Assembly (NCBI RefSeq): GCF_016213215.1
Contig: NZ_JACRAW010000014.1
Location: 1 to 53,995 of the forward strand
Reading direction: 5' to 3'
DNA length: 53,995 bases
Source of the DNA: Bradyrhizobium sp.
GTDB taxonomy: Bacteria > Pseudomonadota > Alphaproteobacteria > Rhizobiales > Xanthobacteraceae
This document shows positions 46,282 through 53,649 of this stretch, one piece after another. The stretch's first letter is position 1, and each line of letters opens with the position of its first letter. A model generated the notes under the pieces. The model was not told the DNA's origin. It ran no database searches and worked only from the letters and a program-made list of their open reading frames with translations. A program made the position numbers and the translations under genes.

Positions 46282-46502
46282 AAGTCATGATACGCCGCTC
46301 TCCGGAGATGGGGCTGTCGATCTACGTACCGAAGAAGGATCTCGAGGAGCCGATCGTGGAATTCCAGCACGAGACGCTGTGGGGCGGCTGGATCAAGATC
46401 GCCAACGGCTGGGTGCTCGATCTGCCGGAGATGGCGGCCGATACCGCGCTTCCGATCACCATCAATGCCAGGAAGCGCGGCGAAGACGGCGGGGAGCGAT
46501 GA
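46278..46502 (+). CDS. nifT: NifT/FixU family protein
   Basis: A 74-residue protein of the NifT (FixU) family. It begins MKVMIRR, followed by the signature LSIYVPKKDLEEPIV and WGGWIKIANGW, ending in a short polar tail. It overlaps both neighbours by four bases, so translation is coupled with nifS and the SIR2-like gene. Deletion in other species has little effect on nitrogenase; the function is unknown. Confidence 0.93.
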   Translation: MKVMIRRSPEMGLSIYVPKKDLEEPIVEFQHETLWGGWIKIANGWVLDLPEMAADTALPITINARKRGEDGGER

Positions 46503-47365
46503 ACGCCGCGGTCCCGAGCATCGATTTCGCAGGTCCGGCCGACGCCGAGGCGATCCTCCGTGATGTCGGCGCGCGCCTGCGCGAAGGCCGTGTCATTCCC
46601 TATCTTGGGACCGGTGTCACCGAACTCGCAAAGCCGGGCGTGCCAATGAATTTCGAGGCGCTCGCGGCCTTCTTCGGCGCCAAGGTCGCACTGCCGCGCC
46701 GGGCCAAGGGCAATGCCTGGGCCGCGGCGCAGCATATCGAAAGCACGCGCCACCGCGCGACGGTGACGGCGCTGATGGCTGACGCGTTTGCGTCACCAGT
46801 CGAGCCGACGCCGTTGCACCATCATCTCGCCGCGCTGCCGCTGCCGCTCATCGTCGACAGCTGGTATGATGGCGCGATACGTGCCGCACTGTCAGACCGC
46901 AGCGACTGGGGCGAGATCCAGGGCATCACCCGCGCCGGCATCGGCGAAGACCGCTGGTACCGGTTCTATGACGTCGCCGGCCGGGAAGCTGACCGCACCC
47001 AGGCGAAAGGCTGGGCCACCATTCTTTACAAGCCGCACGGCAGCATCGTGCCGGCCAAGAACTTCCTGATCTCGGATGCCGACTATGTCGAGGTGCTGAC
47101 CGAGATCGACATCCAGACGCCGATCCCCGAAGAGGTGAAGGAGCGGCGGACCGGACGCAATTTCCTGTTCCTCGGCTGCCGCTTCAACGACCAGCTGCTG
47201 CGCATTTATGCGCGCCAGGTGTCGAAACGGTCGACGGACATCCATTATGCGACCGTCGAGCCCGACGCGCTGTCCCGGAACGAGCTGCGCTTCCTGGTCG
47301 AGCAGGGCATCACCCCGCTGGCCATTCCGCTGGCGCGTGCGGCGGAGATCCTGATCGCGGGCTGA
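46499..47365 (+). CDS. SIR2-family protein in the nif operon
   Basis: A 288-residue soluble protein with a SIR2-like Rossmann fold. Visible blocks are GRVIPYLGTGVTELA near residues 30-44, ILYKPHGSIVPA with the family's histidine (His180), and FLFLGCRFND near 223-231. The usual TTNYD motif, whose Asn contacts NAD, reads DSWYD (Trp122), so NAD hydrolysis or deacetylation is doubtful. It is translationally coupled with nifT and ends the iscA operon. Homologues are, as far as I recall, found in other nif clusters, but the function is unknown. Related SIR2 proteins in antiviral systems are NADases; that does not transfer here. Confidence 0.8.
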   Translation: MNAAVPSIDFAGPADAEAILRDVGARLREGRVIPYLGTGVTELAKPGVPMNFEALAAFFGAKVALPRRAKGNAWAAAQHIESTRHRATVTALMADAFASPVEPTPLHHHLAALPLPLIVDSWYDGAIRAALSDRSDWGEIQGITRAGIGEDRWYRFYDVAGREADRTQAKGWATILYKPHGSIVPAKNFLISDADYVEVLTEIDIQTPIPEEVKERRTGRNFLFLGCRFNDQLLRIYARQVSKRSTDIHYATVEPDALSRNELRFLVEQGITPLAIPLARAAEILIAG

Positions 47366-47411
47366 GCTTTCACCTCACCCCCGCTTGCAGGGAGTACAGC
47401 TGCGCGACCCC

Positions 47412-47467
47412 TGTCATGTTTGCAACAGCGCGCACCCGAAGCCTTTCTTCATGTTGGCAACGCGACA
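47412..47467 (+). promoter_or_regulatory. Two NifA upstream activator sites before nifB
   Basis: TGTCATGTTTGCAACA at 47412-47427 and TGTTGGCAACGCGACA at 47452-47467, both TGT-N10-ACA. They lie about 100 and 60 bases upstream of the -24 box at 47526. The sites are 40 bases apart, close to four helical turns, so they lie on one DNA face. Confidence 0.85.
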
Positions 47468-47525
47468 TTCGCCCCAGCCCCGCTAAATCATTGAGACAAA
47501 GCAGGAAAGCCGGCCTGCGCGGCCA

Positions 47526-47541
47526 TGGCATGCGAGTTGCT
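47526..47541 (+). promoter_or_regulatory. Sigma-54 promoter (-24/-12) of nifB
   Basis: TGGCATGCGAGTTGCT with GG (47527-47528) and GC (47539-47540) ten bases apart. The -12 box TTGCT matches consensus. It lies 70 bases before ATG 47612 and gives nifB and the following genes their own NifA-dependent start. Confidence 0.92.
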
Positions 47542-47611
47542 AATCCCTCCTGCGTGGGCTTCTCGGAAGTCGGGCTCCGGGAGACCTGTTCGCCTGCAGG
47601 GAGAACTGGGC

Positions 47612-49174
47612 ATGGACGCGTCAGCGCAACACGGTGCAAGCACGGGCGGCAACGTTGCCGAGATCGGCGAGATCATGCAGGTGATCGCCGAACACAAGGG
47701 CTGCGGCACCACGAGCGGCAAAGGCAAGGCTGCTTGCGGCTCGGCGGCGGGGCAGGGCGACCTTCCGGCCGAGATCTGGGAGAAGGTCAAGAACCATCCC
47801 TGCTACAGCGAGGAAGCGCACCACCACTACGCCCGCATGCATGTCGCGGTCGCGCCGGCCTGCAACATCCAGTGCAACTACTGCAATCGCAAATACGACT
47901 GCGCCAATGAATCGCGCCCGGGCGTCGTCAGCGAGAGACTGACGCCGGAGCAGGCAGCCAAAAAGGTGGTGGCGGTCGCCTCCACCATCCCGCAGATGAC
48001 CGTGCTTGGCATCGCCGGTCCCGGCGATCCGCTCGCCAATCCGGAAAAGACCTTCAAGACGTTCGACCTCGTCAGCAAGGCCGCGCCCGACATCAAGCTG
48101 TGCCTGTCGACCAACGGGCTTACGCTGCCCGATCACGTCGACACCATCTCCAGGTTCAAGGTCGACCACGTGACGATCACCATCAACATGGTTGATCCGG
48201 AGATCGGCGCCAAGATCTATCCCTGGATCTTCTACAACCACAAGCGCTACACGGGCGTGGAAGCCGCCAAGATCCTCACCGAGCGTCAGCTCAGGGGGCT
48301 CGAAATGCTCACCGAGCGCGGCATCCTGTGCAAGGTCAATTCGGTGATGATCCCCGGGGTCAACGATCAGCACCTGGTCGAGGTCAACAAGGCGGTGAAG
48401 TCGCGCGGCGCCTTCCTGCACAACATCATGCCGCTGATCTCTTCCCCGGAGCACGGCACGGTGTTCGGACTGAGCGGCCAGCGCGGCCCGACCGCACAGG
48501 AATTGAAGTCGTTGCAGGACGCCTGCGAAGGCGAGATGAACATGATGCGGCACTGCCGCCAGTGCCGCGCCGACGCGGTCGGCCTGCTCGGCGAGGACCG
48601 CAGCGCGGAGTTCACCACCGAAAAGATCATGGCGATGGAGGTCGAGTACGACCTCGATACGCGCCAGGCCTATCAGGCCAAGGTCGAGGAGGAGCGCGTC
48701 GCCAAGGTCGCCGCCCGGCAGGACGAGCTCGCGGAGCTCGCCGGAGCTGCGAGCGACATCAAGGTGCTGGTGGCGGTCGCGACCAAGGGCTCGGGCCTGA
48801 TCAACGAGCATTTCGGCCACGCCAAGGAGTTCCAGATCTACGAGCTGTCGACCGCGGGCGCGAAATTCATCGGGCATCGCCGCGTCGATATGTACTGCCA
48901 GGGCGGTTATGGCGAGGAGGGCGGGCTCGAGACCGTCATCCGCGCCATCAACGACTGCCATGCCGTGTTCGTGGCCAAGATCGGCGGCTGCCCGAAGGCA
49001 GATCTGACCAAGGCCGGAATCGAGCCGATCGATCAATTCGCCCACGAGTTCATCGAGAAGTCGGCGATCGCCTGGTTCAAGGCCTATCTCGGCAAGATAA
49101 ATGCCGGCGAGATCCAGCACGTCGAGCGCGGCGACGCCGCGATCCGCCAGGGCGCGTTGATTACGGCAGCCTGA
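47612..49174 (+). CDS. nifB: FeMo-cofactor core synthase NifB
   Basis: A 520-residue radical SAM protein that makes NifB-co, the 8Fe core of the nitrogenase cofactor. The SAM cluster cysteines are Cys84, Cys88 and Cys91 in CNIQCNYC, followed by the NRKYDC segment. Further cluster cysteines are present (Cys64, CRQC around residue 314). From about 395 on there is the NifX-type domain ([13 protein letters not shown]) fused at the C-terminus, as in most diazotrophs. ATG 47612 follows GGGAGAACTGGGC. First gene of a long operon. Confidence 0.98.
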   Translation: MDASAQHGASTGGNVAEIGEIMQVIAEHKGCGTTSGKGKAACGSAAGQGDLPAEIWEKVKNHPCYSEEAHHHYARMHVAVAPACNIQCNYCNRKYDCANESRPGVVSERLTPEQAAKKVVAVASTIPQMTVLGIAGPGDPLANPEKTFKTFDLVSKAAPDIKLCLSTNGLTLPDHVDTISRFKVDHVTITINMVDPEIGAKIYPWIFYNHKRYTGVEAAKILTERQLRGLEMLTERGILCKVNSVMIPGVNDQHLVEVNKAVKSRGAFLHNIMPLISSPEHGTVFGLSGQRGPTAQELKSLQDACEGEMNMMRHCRQCRADAVGLLGEDRSAEFTTEKIMAMEVEYDLDTRQAYQAKVEEERVAKVAARQDELAELAGAASDIKVLVAVATKGSGLINEHFGHAKEFQIYELSTAGAKFIGHRRVDMYCQGGYGEEGGLETVIRAINDCHAVFVAKIGGCPKADLTKAGIEPIDQFAHEFIEKSAIAWFKAYLGKINAGEIQHVERGDAAIRQGALITAA

Positions 49175-49193
49175 GCGGAGCCGGGAGAGAGCG

Positions 49194-49418
49194 ATGCCGT
49201 TCAAGATCATAGCGTCCCAATGCACCAGCTGCTCGGCCTGCGAGCCGGAATGCCCGAATGTTGCGATCTCGGAGAAGGGCGGCACCTTCGTGATCGATGC
49301 GAAGAAGTGCACCGAATGCATCGGCCATTTCGACGAGCCGCAATGCGTCGCGGTCTGTCCGGTCGACAACACCTGCGTCATCGACGCCTCGCTGCCGCGC
49401 TACCAGGCGCCCGCGTGA
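49194..49418 (+). CDS. fdxN: 2[4Fe-4S] ferredoxin, nif-associated (FdxN type)
   Basis: A 74-residue ferredoxin with two cluster motifs: Cys10, 13, 16 and 20 ([11 protein letters not shown]) and Cys39, 42, 51 and 55. Between Cys42 and Cys51 lies the insert IGHFDEPQ, typical of FdxN-type ferredoxins next to nifB. It is expected to hand electrons to nitrogenase or to NifB. 19 bases follow nifB and a Shine-Dalgarno-like run lies just after its stop. Confidence 0.95.
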   Translation: MPFKIIASQCTSCSACEPECPNVAISEKGGTFVIDAKKCTECIGHFDEPQCVAVCPVDNTCVIDASLPRYQAPA

Positions 49419-49428
49419 GGAGGGAGGG

Positions 49429-49467
49429 ATGATCTTCACGATGTATGGGCTGGAGACTTCGGCATGA
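49429..49467 (+). CDS. Possible 12-residue mini-ORF before nifZ
   Basis: ATG 49429, behind a very strong AGGAGGGAGGG run, opens a frame of 12 codons (MIFTMYGLETSA) that ends in TGA and overlaps the nifZ start by four bases (ATGA). It may be a coupling leader that brings ribosomes to nifZ, which has no other strong ribosome site, or a remnant. Its protein product, if made, has no recognisable feature. Confidence 0.4.
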   Translation: MIFTMYGLETSA

Positions 49468-49784
49468 GCAATATCGTTCGTGACAGCGACGTCGTCGAGC
49501 TGAACGATCCGCCGGTTTTCAATTATGGCGAGAAGGTGCGCGCCCGGCGTACGGTCCGCAACGACGGCACCTATGCCGGCAGGGAGATCGGGGACGTTCT
49601 CGCGAGAAAAGGCGAGATCGGCTATGTCGTTTCGATCGGCACCTTCCTGCAGCAGTTCTACATCTACGGCGTCGAGTTCCTGGACAGCGGCAATCGCGTC
49701 GGAATGAAGCGCAAGGAGCTCGAGCTCGCCGTTCCCCGCGAGGACCTCGAAGACCTGCCTTTGCCGGAAGGAACAGTCGCATGA
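49464..49784 (+). CDS. nifZ: NifZ
   Basis: A 106-residue NifZ, needed for P-cluster assembly in the second half of the MoFe protein. The family core FNYGEKVRARRTVRNDGTY...IGDVLARKGEIGYVVSIGTFLQQFYIYGVEFLD is seen as KVRARRTVRNDGTY near residues 24-37 and GEIGYVVSIGTFLQQ at 50-64. No cysteine is present. It overlaps the second NifZ-like gene by four bases. Confidence 0.93.
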   Translation: MSNIVRDSDVVELNDPPVFNYGEKVRARRTVRNDGTYAGREIGDVLARKGEIGYVVSIGTFLQQFYIYGVEFLDSGNRVGMKRKELELAVPREDLEDLPLPEGTVA

Positions 49785-50020
49785 TCGAGCCGAGGCTGCC
49801 GAAATACCAATGGGGCCAGCGCGTGAAGGCGCTGGTCGACCTGCGCAACGATGGATCGTATCCCGGGGCGCCGGCCGAAGCCCTTTTGATCGGCGTCGGC
49901 GGCATCGGCGAGATCGTCAACGTCGGACGGCATGCCGAGGCCAACCTGCCGATCTACCTCGTCGAGTTCGGCCAAAGGTTTGTGATCGGCTGCCTCGAGG
50001 ACGAGATCAGCCCGATCTAG
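49781..50020 (+). CDS. Second, shorter NifZ-family protein
   Basis: A 79-residue relative of NifZ. It repeats the layout of its neighbour: KYQWGQRVKALVDLRNDGSYPG, then GGIGEIVNVGRHAEANLPIYLVEFG and a short tail with CLEDEI. The two proteins may act together or split tasks in P-cluster maturation. In some diazotrophs NifZ is one longer protein, so a split or duplication is likely. Coupled by an ATGA overlap. Confidence 0.85.
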   Translation: MIEPRLPKYQWGQRVKALVDLRNDGSYPGAPAEALLIGVGGIGEIVNVGRHAEANLPIYLVEFGQRFVIGCLEDEISPI

Positions 50021-50032
50021 GGGAATGCGCCG

Positions 50033-50392
50033 ATGACCGCTGCAGCTCTCGGAAAGTTGGTGTCTCCCTTGCCTGCGCATCCCAACGAGCTCGACCGCCG
50101 GCGCATCGAGCGCGCGCTTCAGTCGCGGCGGCGCTACCGCTACGTGCTGCCGGACGTGGTCGCCGTTGCCGACGGCTATCGCATCCAGAGCCCGTGCTGC
50201 TCGCGCAACATCGACGCCGACGGCGGCGTCATCGACATCGCGCTGCTGCATCATGATCGATCGAGCTGCACCTGGCAGCTGTTCCGCAAGGATCACACGA
50301 CAAACGCGTGGGAGCTGTACTCGATGCATCATCGGCTGGCCGAGCTGACGGAAGAATTGAACGCCGATCCGAGGCGGGTGTTCTGGCAATAG
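50033..50392 (+). CDS. Nif-operon protein, DUF3024-like, 119 residues
   Basis: A small soluble protein without signal peptide. The pattern DRRRIERALQSRRRYRY, GYRIQSPCC, a DxALL strand, WQLFRKDHTT and WELY resembles the DUF3024 family, but this is by eye. Two adjacent cysteines (PCC) and a Cys in RSSCTW could bind metal. It lies 12 bases after the second nifZ gene and 10 before the next small gene, so it belongs to the nifB operon. Function unknown. Confidence 0.72.
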   Translation: MTAAALGKLVSPLPAHPNELDRRRIERALQSRRRYRYVLPDVVAVADGYRIQSPCCSRNIDADGGVIDIALLHHDRSSCTWQLFRKDHTTNAWELYSMHHRLAELTEELNADPRRVFWQ

Positions 50393-50402
50393 GGATTTCA
50401 CG

Positions 50403-50666
50403 ATGGCGCTGGCTGCGAACGAATTGGACGAAATCGAAAATGTGCTCTCGGCGCCCGATGCGCCATCGCAGGCCTATGTCGAATTGCGCAGGAAGTTTCC
50501 GCATCTTTCCTGGATCCGCTGCGACGCCTCCGACGTGACGGAGGTGCCGTTTCGCAGCTTTCGCGAATTCGACCTTCATCTCCTCGACAGCAGCGGGCAT
50601 TGCGCGCAGATCACGGCGGACCTGGCTCGGGCGACCGGCCTCGTGCTCGCGCGGCGGACGCCATGA
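50403..50666 (+). CDS. Small nif-operon protein, 87 residues
   Basis: An acidic soluble protein of unknown function. It has a helical start (NELDEIENVLSAP) and RKFPHLSWIRCDASDV, and ends DLHLLDSSGHCAQITADLARATGLVLARR. The final segment, with a His-Cys, recalls a small family met in nif clusters, perhaps DUF6129, but I am not sure. Its stop overlaps the DegT-like gene by four bases. Confidence 0.68.
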   Translation: MALAANELDEIENVLSAPDAPSQAYVELRRKFPHLSWIRCDASDVTEVPFRSFREFDLHLLDSSGHCAQITADLARATGLVLARRTP

Positions 50667-51859
50667 TCGACCCTGCCGTCGCCTGTGATGGTCGCGAGAC
50701 GCCGGTTCGGAGCAGCGAATCGTTCATTCCGCTGTCCGATCCCGATGTCACCATGGTGGAGATCGAGGCGGTAGAAGCTGTGCTCCGTTCGCCGCGCCTC
50801 TCGAACGGGCCGGTCGCGGAAGCGTTCGAAGCCGCCTTCGCCGCCTGGCTCGGCCGCAAATATGCAGTCGCGGTGCCGAGCGGCACGATCGGCCTCCTGG
50901 TCGCGCTCAAGGCTTACGGCATCGTCCCGGGCGATGAGGTGATCGCCTCGTCCTATTCGTTCCGCGAGACGGCGCACGCGATCAGCCTCGCCGGCGCGCG
51001 TCCGGTCTTCGCCGATATCGACTACTGGTCGGGGACGCTGGCGCCGCAAAAGGTCGAAGAGCGCATCACGGCGAAGACGCGCGCGATTGTCGCCTGCAAC
51101 AACAACGGCCATCCCGCCGCATGGTCGGAGCTGCGCGCGATCGCGGAACGGCATCAACTGCCGCTGATCGAGGATTCCACCGAAGCCATCGGCTCGCGAT
51201 ACAAGGGAAAGCTCGTCGGCAGCTTCGGCGACCTTGCCGTCTTCGATTTTTCCCAGCCTTCGCTGCTCACCTGCGGCGAGGGCGGCATGGTCGTGACCGA
51301 CGATATCGACATTGCGGTGGCATTGCGCCGCCACCGCTCGCATCGCCTGAGCGAACGCGGTTCCGTCGTTGTCAGCGCCGCCGCGCCCTATCAGGCGCAG
51401 ATCAGCGACGTCTCGGCGGCGCTCGGGCTCGCCCAGCTCAACCGCATCGACGAAATCATCGAGCGCCGCGGGCTGGTGGAGCAGCTCTACCTGCGCCACG
51501 TGCAGTCGTTCGAGGGCATCAAGCCGCCCTACATCGCCCCTGACGTGACCGAGGTGAATTGGTTCCTCTACGTCGTGCATCTCGGCACCCGCTTCACCCG
51601 CTCCAGCCGCGATGCCATTGCCGACGACCTCCGGGTCGAGCAGGTCGAGGCTACGGCCTACAGCCAGCCGCTTCACCTGCAGCGACATTATTTGGATCTC
51701 GGCTATCGCCGCGGCGATCTCATGGTCACGGAGAAGATCGGCGACCGTGCGGTGGCGCTGCCGTTCCATACCCATCTGACCGACGACCAGATCGCCTTCA
51801 TCGTCGAGACCATGAAGGACGCCTCGATCAACGTCGGCGCCGGAGCTGCGATCTACTGA
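50663..51859 (+). CDS. DegT/DnrJ/EryC1/StrS-family protein lacking the PLP lysine
   Basis: A 398-residue protein with the fold of DegT-type aminotransferases. Family blocks are VPSGTIGLLVALKAYGIVPGDEV (~70-93), the pyridine-contacting acid Asp171 in LIEDSTEAIGSRY, and FDFSQPSLLTCGEGGM (195-209). In relatives the last block carries the Schiff-base lysine (FSFxxxK-xxTTGEGG); here the position is Ser200 (TCG 51260-51262), so no internal aldimine can form. It may be a non-catalytic binding protein or a different enzyme. Located in the nifB operon with a four-base overlap, followed by a Rieske gene 22 bases on. Confidence 0.85.
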   Translation: MIDPAVACDGRETPVRSSESFIPLSDPDVTMVEIEAVEAVLRSPRLSNGPVAEAFEAAFAAWLGRKYAVAVPSGTIGLLVALKAYGIVPGDEVIASSYSFRETAHAISLAGARPVFADIDYWSGTLAPQKVEERITAKTRAIVACNNNGHPAAWSELRAIAERHQLPLIEDSTEAIGSRYKGKLVGSFGDLAVFDFSQPSLLTCGEGGMVVTDDIDIAVALRRHRSHRLSERGSVVVSAAAPYQAQISDVSAALGLAQLNRIDEIIERRGLVEQLYLRHVQSFEGIKPPYIAPDVTEVNWFLYVVHLGTRFTRSSRDAIADDLRVEQVEATAYSQPLHLQRHYLDLGYRRGDLMVTEKIGDRAVALPFHTHLTDDQIAFIVETMKDASINVGAGAAIY

Positions 51860-51881
51860 AAGCTGACGAAGAGGCAGCCGC

Positions 51882-52325
51882 ATGACATCCGACGAGATCG
51901 AGGTCTTTGTGATCTGCGCCGCCGCCGACATCGAACGCGGCGGCGCCAGGAGTTTCAGCCTGTCGCGCATCGACGAGGCCGGCGAGAGCCGGCCGTTCCC
52001 GATCATGGTAATCCGGACCCACGACAATGACTATTTCGGCTACGCCAACAGCTGCCCGCACGATGGCGTCTGGCTCAACATCGGCGGCGGCGACTTCTTC
52101 ACGCCCGACCGCGGGTTTCTCAAATGCGGCCGGCATGGCGCGACCTTCGAAATCGACAGCGGCCTTTGCATCGACGGGCCCTGCCGGGGCGACAGCCTGC
52201 GGCCGGTCGCGCTCGTCGTGGTCGGCGGTGAGCTGTGCCTGTGCGGCGTGCGGCTGGTCGAGGACGATTGGCCGATGCACGACGATGATGACGAGACGAT
52301 GGACATCATGATCCACCCGGACTAG
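51882..52325 (+). CDS. Rieske [2Fe-2S] protein, nif-associated copy 2
   Basis: A 147-residue soluble Rieske protein. Ligands are Cys58 and His60 in CPHDG and Cys82 and His85 in CGRHG. The extra pair Cys96/Cys101 (GLCIDGPCRG) matches that of copy 1 at 43113. The acidic C-terminal tail (DDDDETMD) is unique to this copy. No transmembrane helix. It follows the DegT-like gene, so the two may form a redox pair. Likely NifA-controlled as part of the nifB operon. Confidence 0.92.
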   Translation: MTSDEIEVFVICAAADIERGGARSFSLSRIDEAGESRPFPIMVIRTHDNDYFGYANSCPHDGVWLNIGGGDFFTPDRGFLKCGRHGATFEIDSGLCIDGPCRGDSLRPVALVVVGGELCLCGVRLVEDDWPMHDDDDETMDIMIHPD

Positions 52326-52480
52326 TCCGGGACTTCCAGGAGACCACTTTCGCGCGCCACGGGCTGGATTTGTCCGAGATCAAGGCCCGCGCGCGCCGGC
52401 GGAAGCTATCTTCTGCGAGCTTGGACGCCAGGGCGTCCGGCCCGCGAAACCCGCGACAACATTGAGCATCAGGACAGAGG

Positions 52481-52939
52481 ATGAGCGAAACGGCGGTTAT
52501 TTCATTGTTCGATCGGATCGGCGGTGCCTCCGCCATCGATCGGCTGGTCGAGAGTTTCTATCAGCGAATGGATGCGCTGCCCGAGGCGAAGGTCATCCGC
52601 GCCATGCATCCGGACGACCTTGCCAGGACCAAGGATATCTTGAAGCGCTACCTCAGCGAATGGACCGGCGGCCCCAGGCTCTATTCCGTCGAGAGGGGGC
52701 ATCCCCGCCTGCGACAGCGGCATTTCGGCGTTGCCATCGGTGAAGCCGAGCGCGACGCCTGGCTGCTTTGCATGCGCGGTGCGCTGAACGAGACGGTGAA
52801 GGACGCCGCGGCCCGCCAGGAGCTCGATATCGCAATGTCGCGTCTCGCCGACTGGATGCGTAATCAGATCGACAACCCGCACGATGCGGCGCATGGCGGC
52901 TGCGGGGGCCATTGCGGAGGCGGCGGCGCGCAGCACTAG
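52481..52939 (+). CDS. Group II truncated haemoglobin with Gly/Cys/His tail
   Basis: A 152-residue 2/2 globin of the trHbO group. The proximal histidine is His81 in HPRLRQRHFG, the B10 tyrosine is Tyr27 in SFYQRM, and Trp94 fits the G8 position. After the globin fold a tail of about 18 residues (AHGGCGGHCGGGG, from 137) has two Cys and three His and might bind metal. It would bind oxygen or NO near nitrogenase; a cyanobacterial nif-linked globin is a known parallel. The 155-base gap before it may hold its own start. Confidence 0.88.
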   Translation: MSETAVISLFDRIGGASAIDRLVESFYQRMDALPEAKVIRAMHPDDLARTKDILKRYLSEWTGGPRLYSVERGHPRLRQRHFGVAIGEAERDAWLLCMRGALNETVKDAAARQELDIAMSRLADWMRNQIDNPHDAAHGGCGGHCGGGGAQH

Positions 52940-52966
52940 TCCGCAAGAGCAGCACACCATCACGGC

Positions 52967-53401
52967 TCAGGGCATGACGCTGAGCTGGATCAGCGGAGCC
53001 GCGGCGGCGCGCCCGAGGACGGTGTCGACCTTCCTGCGCACGGCCTGCACTGTCAGCGGCTTGACCACGGCGCCATGCGCGCCGGCTCTCATGGCTTCGA
53101 TCGCAATGGCCTCGTCGGCCTTGCCGGTGACGATGAGAATGCGCACCCCGGGGAAATTCCCCGACAATTCGGCGACAAGCTCCGTGCCGTGATCCTTCAC
53201 AAAGGACACGCCGAGCAGCACGACGTCGGGCTTCAGCCAATCGACGCCCTTGGTGTAGGCCTCCTCCAGGCTGGCGAGCTCGTGGGTCTCGATTTCATCG
53301 TGCAGCATGAACTGCAGCGCGGCCCGGCTGATCTCGTCCTCCTCGATCACGAAGACGCGACGCTGGTCCATGACCTTGGCTGTCTCGACGCCGATCTGCA
53401 T
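52967..53401 (-). CDS. Receiver-domain protein lacking the phospho-acceptor Asp
   Basis: A 144-residue stand-alone receiver domain (CheY fold) with no output domain. The N-terminal acid pair is present (VIEEDEIS), as are the Thr of ILIVTGKAD and the Lys of VVKPLTV. The aspartate that should follow PDVVLL is Gly64 (codon GGC at 53212-53210). A phosphorylation signal thus seems excluded; it could act by protein contacts. ATG 53401 follows GGGAGAG. It has a -24/-12 promoter opposite to nifH, so it is likely part of the NifA regulon. Confidence 0.85.
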   Translation of the reverse strand: MQIGVETAKVMDQRRVFVIEEDEISRAALQFMLHDEIETHELASLEEAYTKGVDWLKPDVVLLGVSFVKDHGTELVAELSGNFPGVRILIVTGKADEAIAIEAMRAGAHGAVVKPLTVQAVRRKVDTVLGRAAAAPLIQLSVMP

Positions 53402-53446
53402 TTTGCTCTCCCAGGAAATCGCGTCCGGCACGCTCCGCAAAGGAGG

Positions 53447-53463
53447 TAGCAATTTCCATTCCA
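53447..53463 (-). promoter_or_regulatory. Sigma-54 promoter (-24/-12) of the receiver-domain gene
   Basis: On the minus strand TGGAATGGAAATTGCTA: GG (53462-53461) and GC (53450-53449) ten bases apart and a consensus TTGCT box. About 45 bases lie between it and ATG 53401. It shares the two activator sites at 53521-53565 with nifH. Confidence 0.75.
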
Positions 53464-53520
53464 CGGCGGCCGATATCGACGCCGCAAGCCGTCCTCCTGA
53501 GGCGAATATCGCGCTCGTCT

Positions 53521-53565
53521 TGTCCGGTTTCTGACAGGGCCTTGAGGCCTGTCGCGTTCGACACA
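53521..53565. promoter_or_regulatory. Two NifA upstream activator sites before nifH
   Basis: TGTCCGGTTTCTGACA at 53521-53536 and TGTCGCGTTCGACACA at 53550-53565 both fit TGT-N10-ACA. Their starts are 29 bases apart, about three helical turns. They lie 69 to 113 bases upstream of the nifH -24 box and 58 to 102 bases from that of the divergent gene. Confidence 0.85.
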
Positions 53566-53633
53566 GACGGCGCCGACGGCGGAATCGCATGTTTTTCGAG
53601 CTTGCTCAGAGGCTTAGCGTTGGCAGCGGCGAG

Positions 53634-53649
53634 TGGCACGCCGGTTGCT
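53634..53649 (+). promoter_or_regulatory. Sigma-54 promoter (-24/-12) of nifH
   Basis: TGGCACGCCGGTTGCT with GG (53635-53636) and GC (53647-53648) ten bases apart; both boxes fit consensus. Confidence 0.94.

Noticed and set aside
46499..47365. Reading the SIR2-family gene as an anti-phage defence system
   Set aside because: It is translationally coupled to nifT in a NifA-controlled operon, lacks the usual NAD-site Asn and has no defence partner gene.
47621..49381. 586-residue frame antisense to nifB and fdxN
   Set aside because: Shadow of nifB; composition rich in Asp, His and Leu, no motif.
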